Part shown: piece by piece, positions 17,063-24,977 of the stretch | Position numbering within the stretch: position 1 is the first letter of the stretch | Layout: the number at the start of each line of letters is the position of its first letter | DNA from: Actinomycetota bacterium | Lineage (GTDB): Bacteria > Actinomycetota > Thermoleophilia > Miltoncostaeales > Miltoncostaeaceae | Direction: 5' to 3' | Length of the DNA stretch: 64,000 bases | Assembly: GCA_963169235.1 (NCBI GenBank) | Contig: CAUJCX010000020.1 | Coordinates: 1-64,000 of the forward strand | Made by a program: the position numbers and the translations under genes | The notes under the pieces: model-generated | Told to the model about the DNA's origin: nothing | Database searches by the model: none | What the model saw: the letters and a program-made list of their open reading frames with translations, nothing else

Positions 17063-18165
17063 CGGCGGCAGGCCTCCACGGCCGCCACCAGGCGGGACGC
17101 GACCGCCTGCGGGGTTCCCTCCCGCACGTACGTGGCCCGGGCGCCCTCGCCCAGGCGGGCGCGCAGGCCGGCGTCGCCGCCCAGCCGTCCCAGCGCCGCG
17201 GCCAGGGCGGCGGGATCGCCCACCGGCACCAGCAGGGCGTCGTCGCCGTCGCTCAGCACCTCGCGTGAACCGGGGGTGTCGGCGGTCACCACGGGACGCC
17301 CCACGGCCAGCGCCTGCCACACCTTGTTGGCGACCACGCGGGACGCCTTGTCGCTGGCGCCGAACACCCCCAGCGCGATGTGGTGGCGCGCGATCACGTC
17401 GCCCAGCTCGTGGTACGGCACCCACGGGATGTGCGTGACGCCGGCCGGGGGGTCGCGGCGCAGTTCGTCGTCCAGCCAGCCCCGCAGCTGGCCGTCGCCG
17501 ACGATGGTGAGGAGTGGCGTGCCCGGGCGGCGGGCGGCGGCCAGCACGGTCGCGAGGCCGTGCAGGGGCGCCAGCTTGCCCACGAACAGCGCCCGCGCGG
17601 GCCCGTCCGGGGCCGGCGCCGACGGGAACGCGGCGGGTTCGGCGCCGACGGGTACGGCGACGGCCCGTCCCGGCGGCAGACCGAACGCGCGGGTGAACCA
17701 GCGGGCGTTGGCCTCGGTGTCGGTCATCACGACGTCGGCCGACCGCGCGGCGAAGCGGTCGATGCGGTGCCCCACGGCGGCGCCCGCCCGGCCGCCCACG
17801 CCCCGGTCGCCGCCGAGCGTGTCGGACAGCGAGATCATCAGGTCGGCCACCAGCGGCACGCGGCGGCGGCGGGCCACCCAGCGCCCCAGGGGCATGTCGG
17901 GCTGGGCGGGATACCCCACGACCACGACGTCGACGGGTCCGGCGGCCCGCTCGCGACGGGCCAGCGACGCCCACGCCCCGGCCGCGCGCGCGCCGGTGCG
18001 GGCCAGTGACGCCGGCGCGAGGAACGCGCCCGTCTTGTGGCGCGTGCGCTCCCACAGCGGCACGTGGCACTCCACCACGTCGTGCCCCAGCGCCCGCAGG
18101 CCCTCGCGCAGCACGGCGCCGCGCGGGTAGTCGCGCTCGTAGGTCCCCAGCCACAGCCACCTCAC
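17059..18165 (-). CDS. GT4-family glycosyltransferase
   Basis: 368 residues from GTG 18165, overlapping the GT2 stop (GTGA). Rossmann-like N-domain (WLWLGTYERDYPRG; DVVVVGYPAQPD; DLMISLSDTLGGD) and a donor-binding C-domain (RALFVGKLAPLHG; IVGDGQLRGWL; ANKVWQALAVGRPVV). In the last motif the usual acidic pair of GT4 is not obvious. It is a cytoplasmic, nucleotide-sugar-dependent enzyme that probably adds a sugar to the glycan built by this operon. Confidence 0.87.
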   Translation of the reverse strand: MRWLWLGTYERDYPRGAVLREGLRALGHDVVECHVPLWERTRHKTGAFLAPASLARTGARAAGAWASLARRERAAGPVDVVVVGYPAQPDMPLGRWVARRRRVPLVADLMISLSDTLGGDRGVGGRAGAAVGHRIDRFAARSADVVMTDTEANARWFTRAFGLPPGRAVAVPVGAEPAAFPSAPAPDGPARALFVGKLAPLHGLATVLAAARRPGTPLLTIVGDGQLRGWLDDELRRDPPAGVTHIPWVPYHELGDVIARHHIALGVFGASDKASRVVANKVWQALAVGRPVVTADTPGSREVLSDGDDALLVPVGDPAALAAALGRLGGDAGLRARLGEGARATYVREGTPQAVASRLVAAVEACRR

Positions 18166-19106
18166 CGGCGCACCTCGCGCACCCGCGTGGCGGCCTCGTC
18201 GTCGCGCGAGCGCTGGTGGTGGCGCTGCACCATCTCGCTCATCAGGCCGATGGTGAGGAACTGCATCCCCACCAGGATCAGCAGCACGCCCAGCAACAGG
18301 AGGGGACGGTTGCCGATGGCATGGCCCGAGAACTTCAGCACGGTGAGGTAGGCCGAGACCACGACGCCCAGGGCCAGCATCACCAGGCCGAGGCCGCCGA
18401 ACAGGTGCATGGGCCGGTGCCGGTAGCGGCCGAGGAACGTGATGGTGAGCAGGTCGAGCAGCCCCCGCAGGTAGCGCTCGAGGCCGTACTTGCTCTTGCC
18501 CGCCGTGCGGGGCCGGTGGTGCACGCCCAGCTCGCCGACGCGGAAGCCCTCGTTCGCCGCCAGCACGGGGATGTAGCGGTACTGGTCGCCGCTGAGCGCG
18601 AGGGCGTGCACCACCTCGGCGCGGTACGCCTTGAAGCCGCAGTTGAGGTCGTGCAGGTCGACGCCCGACACCCACCGGGTGACGGTGTTGAACACCTTGG
18701 ACGGGATGCGCTTGCCGACGGGGTCCTGGCGGTCCACCTTCCAGCCGCTCACCAGGTCGAGGCCGCCGTCGAGCTCCTGGAGGAACCGCGGGATCTCGGC
18801 GGGGTCGTCCTGCTGGTCGCCGTCCATGGTGATGACGACGCTGCCGCGGGCGTGGCGGAAGCCCGCCATCAGGGCCTCCGACTTGCCGAAGTTGCGGCGC
18901 AGCGTGACGACCCCCACCTCGGGCTCGCTGTCCACCAGGCCGGCCAGCACCTCGGCCGTGCCGTCGCGGGAGCCGTCGTCCACGAACAGCACCTCGAACG
19001 ACCGCCCCTGGGCGCGCATCACGTCCAGGAGCTCAGCCGTGAGCGGCGCGACGCTGTCCCGCTCGTCGTACACGGGGATGATGACGGAGACCTCGGGCGG
19101 GTTCAT
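18162..19106 (-). CDS. GT2 polyprenyl-phosphate sugar synthase (GtrB/DPM1-like)
   Basis: 314 residues from ATG 19106, overlapping the stop of the M28-like gene (ATGA). GT2 catalytic motifs: VSVIIPVYDERDS, VLFVDDGSRDGT, and ITMDGDQQDDPAEI with the DxD metal site. LNCGFKAYR and SKYGLERYLRG follow, as in GtrB and dolichol-phosphate mannose synthases. Two C-terminal helices lie near 232-260 and 268-292. It should transfer a sugar from a nucleotide donor to undecaprenyl phosphate, providing the donor for the GT-C proteins downstream. Confidence 0.92.
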   Translation of the reverse strand: MNPPEVSVIIPVYDERDSVAPLTAELLDVMRAQGRSFEVLFVDDGSRDGTAEVLAGLVDSEPEVGVVTLRRNFGKSEALMAGFRHARGSVVITMDGDQQDDPAEIPRFLQELDGGLDLVSGWKVDRQDPVGKRIPSKVFNTVTRWVSGVDLHDLNCGFKAYRAEVVHALALSGDQYRYIPVLAANEGFRVGELGVHHRPRTAGKSKYGLERYLRGLLDLLTITFLGRYRHRPMHLFGGLGLVMLALGVVVSAYLTVLKFSGHAIGNRPLLLLGVLLILVGMQFLTIGLMSEMVQRHHQRSRDDEAATRVREVRR

Positions 19107-20866
19107 CGGCTGATCCGGGGGAGTCGGGCCTTCGGGACGTTGACGCGGCGCGGCACCCGGGGCGGGCGGTCGCTGTGCCGCATCAGCCCCTTGCGGTAGC
19201 GGATGACGACCAGGACGGCCATCGACCACACGGCACAGGTCAGAAGCAGCACGAGCATGGGCCAGATGCTGCCGCGCGCGCCACCCGCCGTGGTGGCAAT
19301 GAGATACCAGGCGGCGAACAGCGGGTTACGTCCCAGCTGGGAGCCCACCGACACGCACAGGGCCAGCAGCGGCAGCAGCCCCGCGACGCCCAGCGCGATC
19401 GCCTGCCAGCGCCGGGTGACGGACGTGGCGATGAGCACGGCGTGCGAGGCCGGCAGCGTAAGCACGAGCGCGAACGGCGTGACGAGCCAGGCCAGCAGCG
19501 ACACCACGCCCAGCACGACGAGCGCGGCGGCGGCCTCGCTGGCGGGCGGGGCGCTCATGCGGCGCAGCGACCGGTGGGTGAGCAGCCACACCACGCCGGC
19601 GAGGGCCAGCGCCAGGGCCACCGACACCGCCTCGCGGCTGCCGAAGCCGACGAACCGCGGCAGCGGGGGCACGCCCGCGGACGGCGGCGGCAGCATCCCC
19701 AGGAGCGCCATCAGGTGCAGCACGAACGCCCCCGTCAGAAGCGGGGCTCCGCGCAACACGGCGGCGCGCAGGCCGGGGGCCATGCTCACCCCGCTGCGGC
19801 GCAGGCGGACGAACGCGTCCACGGCGGTCACCAACAGGGGCAGCGCGAACAGCAGCAGCACCACGCGCAGCACGCCGGGACGCAGCTCCTTGCCCGACAG
19901 GAGCACGCCCGCCTCGGGGGCCGGAAGCGGTAGGCCGTTGTCGACGAGGGTCATCAGCGTGATCACCACGTTGCCGGCCTGCCGGAGGCGGGACGCGTCG
20001 ATCTCGTTCACCGGGCGGGCGGGCCCGTCGGGCCGAGACGACAGCGTGACCGCCGGGATGCCCTTCTCGACGAACGGCGCCTGGTCGCCGAACGTCTGCG
20101 GCACCGCGAAGCGCAGAAGCTGCGTCCACAGGCCGGGGGCGGGCGCCGCCTTCGCGCCGCTCCACGGCATGCTGGCGCGGGCGATGTCGGCGAAGCCGAG
20201 CGACTGCAGGGGCGCGCGCGAACCGGGCCAGATCCATACGGGACCCTCGCGCTCGCCGAGGCCGTCCAGCACGATCACCGCCGAGATGTGGAAGTCGGAG
20301 AACCGCGACAGGAACCAGCGGGCGCCGGCGTTTCCGGTGGTGCTTCCGGACGTCGAGACGAACAGCATGGGGCGCCGGCGGGCGCTGGCCGCCTCGATGT
20401 TCGCGACGCCCAGCATCACGGCCGTGCTGGACGATCCGGACGTGACGCCGGGGCCCGTGTCCCGCGGCGCCACCACCACGATGCCGCCCCGGTCGATGCC
20501 GTCGGTGGTGCCGGGCAGCACGGCGTAGACGTTCACCATGCGCCGCAGCTGGCCGTCCACCCGCGCGGTGAACACCTGGCGGCGTACCTTCGGGCGGACC
20601 CCCGACACCGACGGCAACGCGCGCAGGCGTTGCTCGACGAACGTGGCCGCCACCGCCTCGGTGGCGTGCTCGCCCGGCGGCCGCCGGGGCACGAGTCCGC
20701 GCAGCGCGGACGCGGTGCGCAGCATCTCGGCACCGTCCGCCCCGGGCGGGTTCGCGGGTCGCTCGAACCCGGCCTCGTCGGCCGGCGGCTGCAACGAGAG
20801 CAGCGCGACGATGATGGCCACCCCTGCGATGAGCCAGGCGGTGCGGTAGAGGCGTGCGTTCAGCAA
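19103..20866 (-). CDS. M28-like pseudo-peptidase with C-terminal TM domain (GAA1-like architecture)
   Basis: 587 residues from TTG 20866, which places a signal-anchor helix at residues 8-26. Residues about 40-310 look like an extracytoplasmic M28 aminopeptidase domain, but the metal ligands seem lost. The HxD site reads APRDTG, the bridging-Asp loop (normally NDNASG) reads VTSGSSSTA, and the Glu-Glu motif reads STSGSTTGNAG. The C-terminal 250 residues hold about seven helices. N-terminal anchor, inactive external M28 domain and multi-helix tail are also the layout of eukaryotic GAA1, the GPI-transamidase subunit. It is the first gene of the glycan operon. A relative of membrane M28 peptidases with another function remains possible. 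Confidence 0.75.
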   Translation of the reverse strand: MLNARLYRTAWLIAGVAIIVALLSLQPPADEAGFERPANPPGADGAEMLRTASALRGLVPRRPPGEHATEAVAATFVEQRLRALPSVSGVRPKVRRQVFTARVDGQLRRMVNVYAVLPGTTDGIDRGGIVVVAPRDTGPGVTSGSSSTAVMLGVANIEAASARRRPMLFVSTSGSTTGNAGARWFLSRFSDFHISAVIVLDGLGEREGPVWIWPGSRAPLQSLGFADIARASMPWSGAKAAPAPGLWTQLLRFAVPQTFGDQAPFVEKGIPAVTLSSRPDGPARPVNEIDASRLRQAGNVVITLMTLVDNGLPLPAPEAGVLLSGKELRPGVLRVVLLLFALPLLVTAVDAFVRLRRSGVSMAPGLRAAVLRGAPLLTGAFVLHLMALLGMLPPPSAGVPPLPRFVGFGSREAVSVALALALAGVVWLLTHRSLRRMSAPPASEAAAALVVLGVVSLLAWLVTPFALVLTLPASHAVLIATSVTRRWQAIALGVAGLLPLLALCVSVGSQLGRNPLFAAWYLIATTAGGARGSIWPMLVLLLTCAVWSMAVLVVIRYRKGLMRHSDRPPRVPRRVNVPKARLPRISR

Positions 20867-20932
20867 TGGGTGACGTGTCGGGCCAGGGCGCGAAGGGTAC
20901 CGGCGAATCGGCGGGTGATGGCCGCCGGCAGG

Positions 20933-20955
20933 CGCGGCCGGGAGTCTCGGCCGCG
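20933..20955. promoter_or_regulatory. 8-base inverted repeat before the TreT-like gene
   Basis: CGCGGCCG and CGGCCGCG flank a 7-base spacer (GGAGTCT) in the divergent space between the M28-like and TreT-like genes. It could be an operator or an RNA hairpin over the start region. In DNA this GC-rich an 8-base repeat can arise by chance. Confidence 0.3.
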
Positions 20956-22262
20956 TGGTCCGTAGGATGGGCCCTCGGCGGCCGGTCAGGCGCCGCCGGG
21001 TCCACGGTGAGGTTACGCGGTTCGTGCTGCGCGAGATGCAAGTGGGACGGCGGCGACTGGCCGACTACCGATCGCTCGTCGCCCGGGATCTGCTGGCGGA
21101 GGTGCGCGAGCTGGCCACGGCCGTGCGTGGCCTGCGGGTGTGCCACGTCAGCGCGCACGGCACCCGCGGCGGCATCGCGGAGCTGCTGGTGGGCATGGTC
21201 CCCCTGCTGAACGACGTGGGCGTCGACGCGTCGTGGCGCGTGCTGGGCGGCAGCGACGAGTACTTCCGCGTCGGCAGGGCGCTGCACGACGGCCTGCAGG
21301 GTGCGCCCACCGCCATCAGCGACCACGACATGCGCGTGTACGAACGGCACAGCCTGCTGAACGCGGGCGGCATGACCGGCCACTTCGACGTGGTGATCGC
21401 CCATGATCCCCACCCGCTGGGACTGCGCCAGGGGCTCGACTCGGACGGCGACACCACGTGGATCTGGCGCTGCCACCTGGACCTGTCCGAGCCCGATCCG
21501 GCGGCCGTCGAGCGCGTGCGTCCGCTGCTGGATCCGTTCGACCTGGGCGTGTTCCACATGCCGTCGTACCTCGCGCCCAACCTGGTGCGCGACCCCGTGG
21601 TGATCCCGCCCGCGATCGACCCGCTGACCCCCAAGAACATGCTGCTGGCGGCCGACGACGCCGCGCACGTGGTGTCGCGGTTCGGCGTCGACCCCACGCG
21701 CCCGCTGATGACGCAGGTGTCGCGTTTCGAGCCCTGGAAGGACCCGATGGGCGTCATCGACGCGTTCCGCCTGGCGCGCGAGGAGGTGCCGGGGCTGCAA
21801 CTGGCCCTGGTGGGGCCGCGCCGCACCGCCGAGGCCAGCGGGGAGGACCACTTCCAGCGCACGCGCGACCACGCCGGGGGCGACCCGGGCATCCACCTGC
21901 TGTCCGACGAGCAGGACCTCGGGCCCGTGGAGGTGAACGCGTTCCAGACCCAGGCCGACGTGGTGGTGCAGAAGTCGCTGCGCGAGGGCTTCGGCCTCAC
22001 CGTGACCGAGGCGCTGTGGAAGGCGCGCCCCACGGTGGCGTCCGACGTCGGCGGCATCCCGCGGCAGATCACGGACGCCGTCACCGGCTACCTGGTCGAC
22101 AGCCCCGAGCGGTGCGCCGCCCGGGTGGTCGACTCCATCCGGGACCCGGCGTGGGCGCACGAGATGGCGCTGCGCGGTAAGCAACGCGTACGCGACGAGT
22201 TCCTCACACCACGACTTCTGCGCGACTGGCTGGGCCTGCTGCGTCGCGTGGCGATGCGTTAG
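20955..22262 (+). CDS. TreT-like trehalose synthase (GT4)
   Basis: 435 residues from GTG 20955; ATG 20967 and GTG 21024 are alternatives. The family-typical EVTRF and RRRLADYRSL lie near the N-terminus, which argues against the latest start. HVSAHGTRGGIAELLVGMV, VDASWRVLGGSDEYF and LHDGLQG match the TreT signature, and IWRCHLDLSEP, QVSRFEPWKDPMG and EGFGLTVTEALWK (GT4 E-x7-E) follow. TreT joins NDP-glucose and glucose to give trehalose. The next gene is an OtsA-like enzyme, so both probably serve trehalose or a related glucoside. The acceptor is inferred from family only. Confidence 0.82.
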   Translation: MVRRMGPRRPVRRRRVHGEVTRFVLREMQVGRRRLADYRSLVARDLLAEVRELATAVRGLRVCHVSAHGTRGGIAELLVGMVPLLNDVGVDASWRVLGGSDEYFRVGRALHDGLQGAPTAISDHDMRVYERHSLLNAGGMTGHFDVVIAHDPHPLGLRQGLDSDGDTTWIWRCHLDLSEPDPAAVERVRPLLDPFDLGVFHMPSYLAPNLVRDPVVIPPAIDPLTPKNMLLAADDAAHVVSRFGVDPTRPLMTQVSRFEPWKDPMGVIDAFRLAREEVPGLQLALVGPRRTAEASGEDHFQRTRDHAGGDPGIHLLSDEQDLGPVEVNAFQTQADVVVQKSLREGFGLTVTEALWKARPTVASDVGGIPRQITDAVTGYLVDSPERCAARVVDSIRDPAWAHEMALRGKQRVRDEFLTPRLLRDWLGLLRRVAMR

Positions 22263-22269
22263 GAGCGCG

Positions 22270-23751
22270 ATGACCTCCCCTTCCACGCCCACGGGCGACC
22301 GCCTCATCCTGGTGAGCAACCGGGGCCCGGTGACGCACGAACGCGACGGCGATGAGCGCGTGACCACGCCGGGCGGCGGCGGGCTGGTGACGGCCCTCGC
22401 GGGCCTGACCGAGCACACCCCGGTGGTGTGGATCTCGGCGGCCATCAGCGACGAGGACGTGGCCGTGCAGGAGGAGGCGGGCGACGGGTCGTTCGCCATC
22501 GACGGCCTGGGCGTCGACACGCGCGGCCGTTTCGTGCTGATGGACCCCGGCGTCTACGAGCAGTACTACAACGTGATCGCGAACCCGATCCTGTGGTTCA
22601 TCCAGCACTACCTGTGGGACCTGTCGAACGTGCCCGACATCCGCCGCCAGGAGATCGAGGCGTGGGAGGACGGGTACCTGGTCGCCAACGAGGCGTTCGC
22701 CGACGCCGTGGTGCGCGAGATCGACCACCAGTCCGACCCCGTGGTGCTGCTGCACGACTACCACCTGTACACGGCGCCCGCGTCCATCCGGCGCCGGCAC
22801 CCCGACGCGTTCCTCCACTTCTTCATCCACATCCCGTGGGCCCAGCCGGACTACTGGTGCGTGCTACCCCCCGAGATGCGCCGGGACATCATCGGCGGCC
22901 TGCTGGCCAACGACATCGTGGCGTTCCACACCCACCGGTACGCCCGCAACTTCCTGTTGTGCTGCCAGGACCTCATGGGCCTGCGGGTGGACTACGAGCG
23001 GATGTGCGTCGAGTGGGAGGGCCGGGAGGTGTGGGCCCGCTCGTACCCCATCTCCATCAACGCCCGCAGCCTCGAGCAGTTCGCCGCCGGACCGGAGGTG
23101 GCCCGCGAGGAGGGCCCCATCCTGCGTCGCCGCCGCTCGCACCTGATCGTGCGGGTCGACCGCACCGACCTGTCGAAGAACGCCATCCGCGGCTTCAAGG
23201 CGTTCGACGTGTTCCTCGACGAGCACCCCGAGTACCGCGAGGAGATCACGTTCCTCGCCCTGCTGCAGCCGTCCCGGCAGGACGTCCCCGAGTACGTGGA
23301 GTTCACCCAGAAGATCCTCGAGGTCGTGTCGTACATCAACACGAAGCACGGCAACACCGACTGGATGCCCATCGACCTGCGCATCGAGCAGAACCTGGCC
23401 CGGGCGTTCGCGTCGTTCAAGCACTACGACGTGCTGATGGTGAACGCCATCTACGACGGCATGAACCTGGTGGCCAAGGAGGGTCCGCTGGTGAACGAGC
23501 GCGACGGCGTGATGATCCTGAGCGAGAACACCGGCGCCCACGAGGAGCTGGGATCGTTCGCCATCACCGTCAACCCGTTCGACGTGCGCGCGCAGGCCGA
23601 CGCCATCCACATGGCGCTCACGATGCCCCCGGACGAGCGGGCCGGGCGCCTGGAGGCCATCCGCCGCATCGTGCACGAGAACGACGTCGGCAAGTGGCTC
23701 GAGCACCAGCTGTCGGACATCGCCCGCAAGCGCGACGGCGCCCACGCCTGA
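22270..23751 (+). CDS. otsA: GT20 trehalose-6-phosphate synthase-like protein
   Basis: 493 residues. GT20 features: VSNRGPV (VSNRLPV in classic OtsA), GGGLVTAL, LLHDYHLY, FFIHIPWAQPDYW, then VRVDRTDLSKNAIRGF, LQPSRQDVPEY and DGMNLVAKEG with LSENTGAHEELG. OtsA makes trehalose-6-phosphate from UDP- or other NDP-glucose and glucose-6-phosphate. The Leu-to-Gly change in the first motif and Asp-Leu-Ser-Lys in place of Asp-Tyr-Ser-Lys mark a divergent branch, so glucosylglycerol-phosphate synthase or another specificity is possible. It starts 7 bases after the TreT-like gene. No otsB phosphatase is in the window. Confidence 0.85.
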   Translation: MTSPSTPTGDRLILVSNRGPVTHERDGDERVTTPGGGGLVTALAGLTEHTPVVWISAAISDEDVAVQEEAGDGSFAIDGLGVDTRGRFVLMDPGVYEQYYNVIANPILWFIQHYLWDLSNVPDIRRQEIEAWEDGYLVANEAFADAVVREIDHQSDPVVLLHDYHLYTAPASIRRRHPDAFLHFFIHIPWAQPDYWCVLPPEMRRDIIGGLLANDIVAFHTHRYARNFLLCCQDLMGLRVDYERMCVEWEGREVWARSYPISINARSLEQFAAGPEVAREEGPILRRRRSHLIVRVDRTDLSKNAIRGFKAFDVFLDEHPEYREEITFLALLQPSRQDVPEYVEFTQKILEVVSYINTKHGNTDWMPIDLRIEQNLARAFASFKHYDVLMVNAIYDGMNLVAKEGPLVNERDGVMILSENTGAHEELGSFAITVNPFDVRAQADAIHMALTMPPDERAGRLEAIRRIVHENDVGKWLEHQLSDIARKRDGAHA

Positions 23752-23801
23752 CCGGCCGACGCCGAACCGGGACGGATCCGGTACAGAATCCTCACCCGGT
23801 G

Positions 23802-23832
23802 CATGCGGGATCTCCGCATGGCGGGGGATACT
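23802..23832 (+). promoter_or_regulatory. Inverted repeat and -10-like GATACT before the LLM gene
   Basis: CATGCGG (23802-23808) and CCGCATG (23814-23820) are perfect arms around GATCT. GATACT at 23827-23832 lies 11 bases before the ATG at 23844, consistent with a leaderless transcript. The repeat covers the -35 side and is a candidate operator. With no T-run after it, a terminator for otsA is less likely. Confidence 0.45.
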
Positions 23833-23843
23833 GTGCCCGTTCT

Positions 23844-24977
23844 ATGCCCTTCGCCCTGGAAATCTCGGCCGCGGCCCCGGCGCGCCCGCCGTTCGACGCC
23901 TCCGTGGCGGCCGCCGAGCGCGCCCGCGACCGCGGCATGGCCGCGTTGTGGTGGGCCGACCACCTGTTGCACTGGTTCCCGCCGTCGCTGTGGACGCCCG
24001 ACCTGACGCCCGCGGCGGCCTCCGTCCCCAGCCCGCACACGTGGTTCGACCCGTTCGCGATGGCCGCGGCCGTGGGCCAGCGCGTCGACGGCATCCGCCT
24101 GGGCGTGGGCGTCACCGACACCGTGCGCCGCCACCCCGCGGCCCTGGCCCAGACCGCTCTGACGCTCGACCACATCACCAAGGGGCGCTTCATCCTGGGC
24201 GTCGGCGCCGGGGAGGCCCTCAACCTGACGCCGCTGGGAATCGAGAACCGCCGGGCCACGTCGCGGCTGGCCGAGAGCCTCGAGGTGATGCGGCTGCTGC
24301 TCGGCACCAGCGACGAGGTGGACTATGAGGGCGAGCACATCACGCTGCGGGGTGCGGCCGTGGGCCTGCGCCCGTACGGCGACGCGCCTCCGCCCGTGTG
24401 GGTCGCGGCGCACGGGCCCCGCGGCCTGGAGCTGACGGGCCGGTTCGGCGACGGGTGGCTGCCGTTCTGCACCGACCCCGCCGAGTACCGCCGCATGTGG
24501 GGCGCGGTGCGCACCGCGGCCACGGCGGCGGGACGCCCCGACGCGGTGACGCCGGGGCTGTACGCCCGCGTGGTGCTGGCCGCCGACGACGACGCGGCGC
24601 GCACCGCGGTGGCGGCGTCGGTGCTGATGCGCTTCATCGCCCTGACGGCCCCCGCCTCGACGTACGCCCGCCACGGAGCCGAGCATCCCATCGGCGAGGG
24701 CCTGGCCGGCATCACGCGCTTCCTGCCCACCGGGCTGGGACGCACCGAGGCGCTGGCGCTCGCCGATCGCGTCCCCGGTGAGGTGGCATGCGCTACCGTC
24801 GTCGCCGGCTCGCCCGCCACCGTCGCCGCCCGCCTAGGCGAGATGACGGACGCGGGGGCGCGCCACATCCAGGTGGTGGACATGACCGGGCTCGCCGCGC
24901 CCGCGCTCGCCGCCGACAGCCCGGCCCTGCTGGGCGAGGCCCTCACCGCACTGCGAAGCCGGAAGGTGATCGTCTGA
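23844..24977 (+). CDS. LLM-class (luciferase-like) F420-dependent oxidoreductase
   Basis: 377 residues from ATG 23844. The TIM-barrel luciferase-like fold is shown by AALWWADHLLHW, LGVGVTDTVRRHPAALAQTALTLDHITKGRFILGVG (seen in segments), VWVAAHGPRGLELTGRFGDGWLP and a C-terminal AGARHIQVVDMT. The NxxPLGIENRR region resembles F420-dependent reductases of the mycobacterial phthiodiolone ketoreductase and methylene-H4MPT reductase groups. The cofactor is therefore probably F420, though FMN cannot be excluded. The substrate is unknown. The stop overlaps the next gene in a CTGA. Confidence 0.87.
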   Translation: MPFALEISAAAPARPPFDASVAAAERARDRGMAALWWADHLLHWFPPSLWTPDLTPAAASVPSPHTWFDPFAMAAAVGQRVDGIRLGVGVTDTVRRHPAALAQTALTLDHITKGRFILGVGAGEALNLTPLGIENRRATSRLAESLEVMRLLLGTSDEVDYEGEHITLRGAAVGLRPYGDAPPPVWVAAHGPRGLELTGRFGDGWLPFCTDPAEYRRMWGAVRTAATAAGRPDAVTPGLYARVVLAADDDAARTAVAASVLMRFIALTAPASTYARHGAEHPIGEGLAGITRFLPTGLGRTEALALADRVPGEVACATVVAGSPATVAARLGEMTDAGARHIQVVDMTGLAAPALAADSPALLGEALTALRSRKVIV

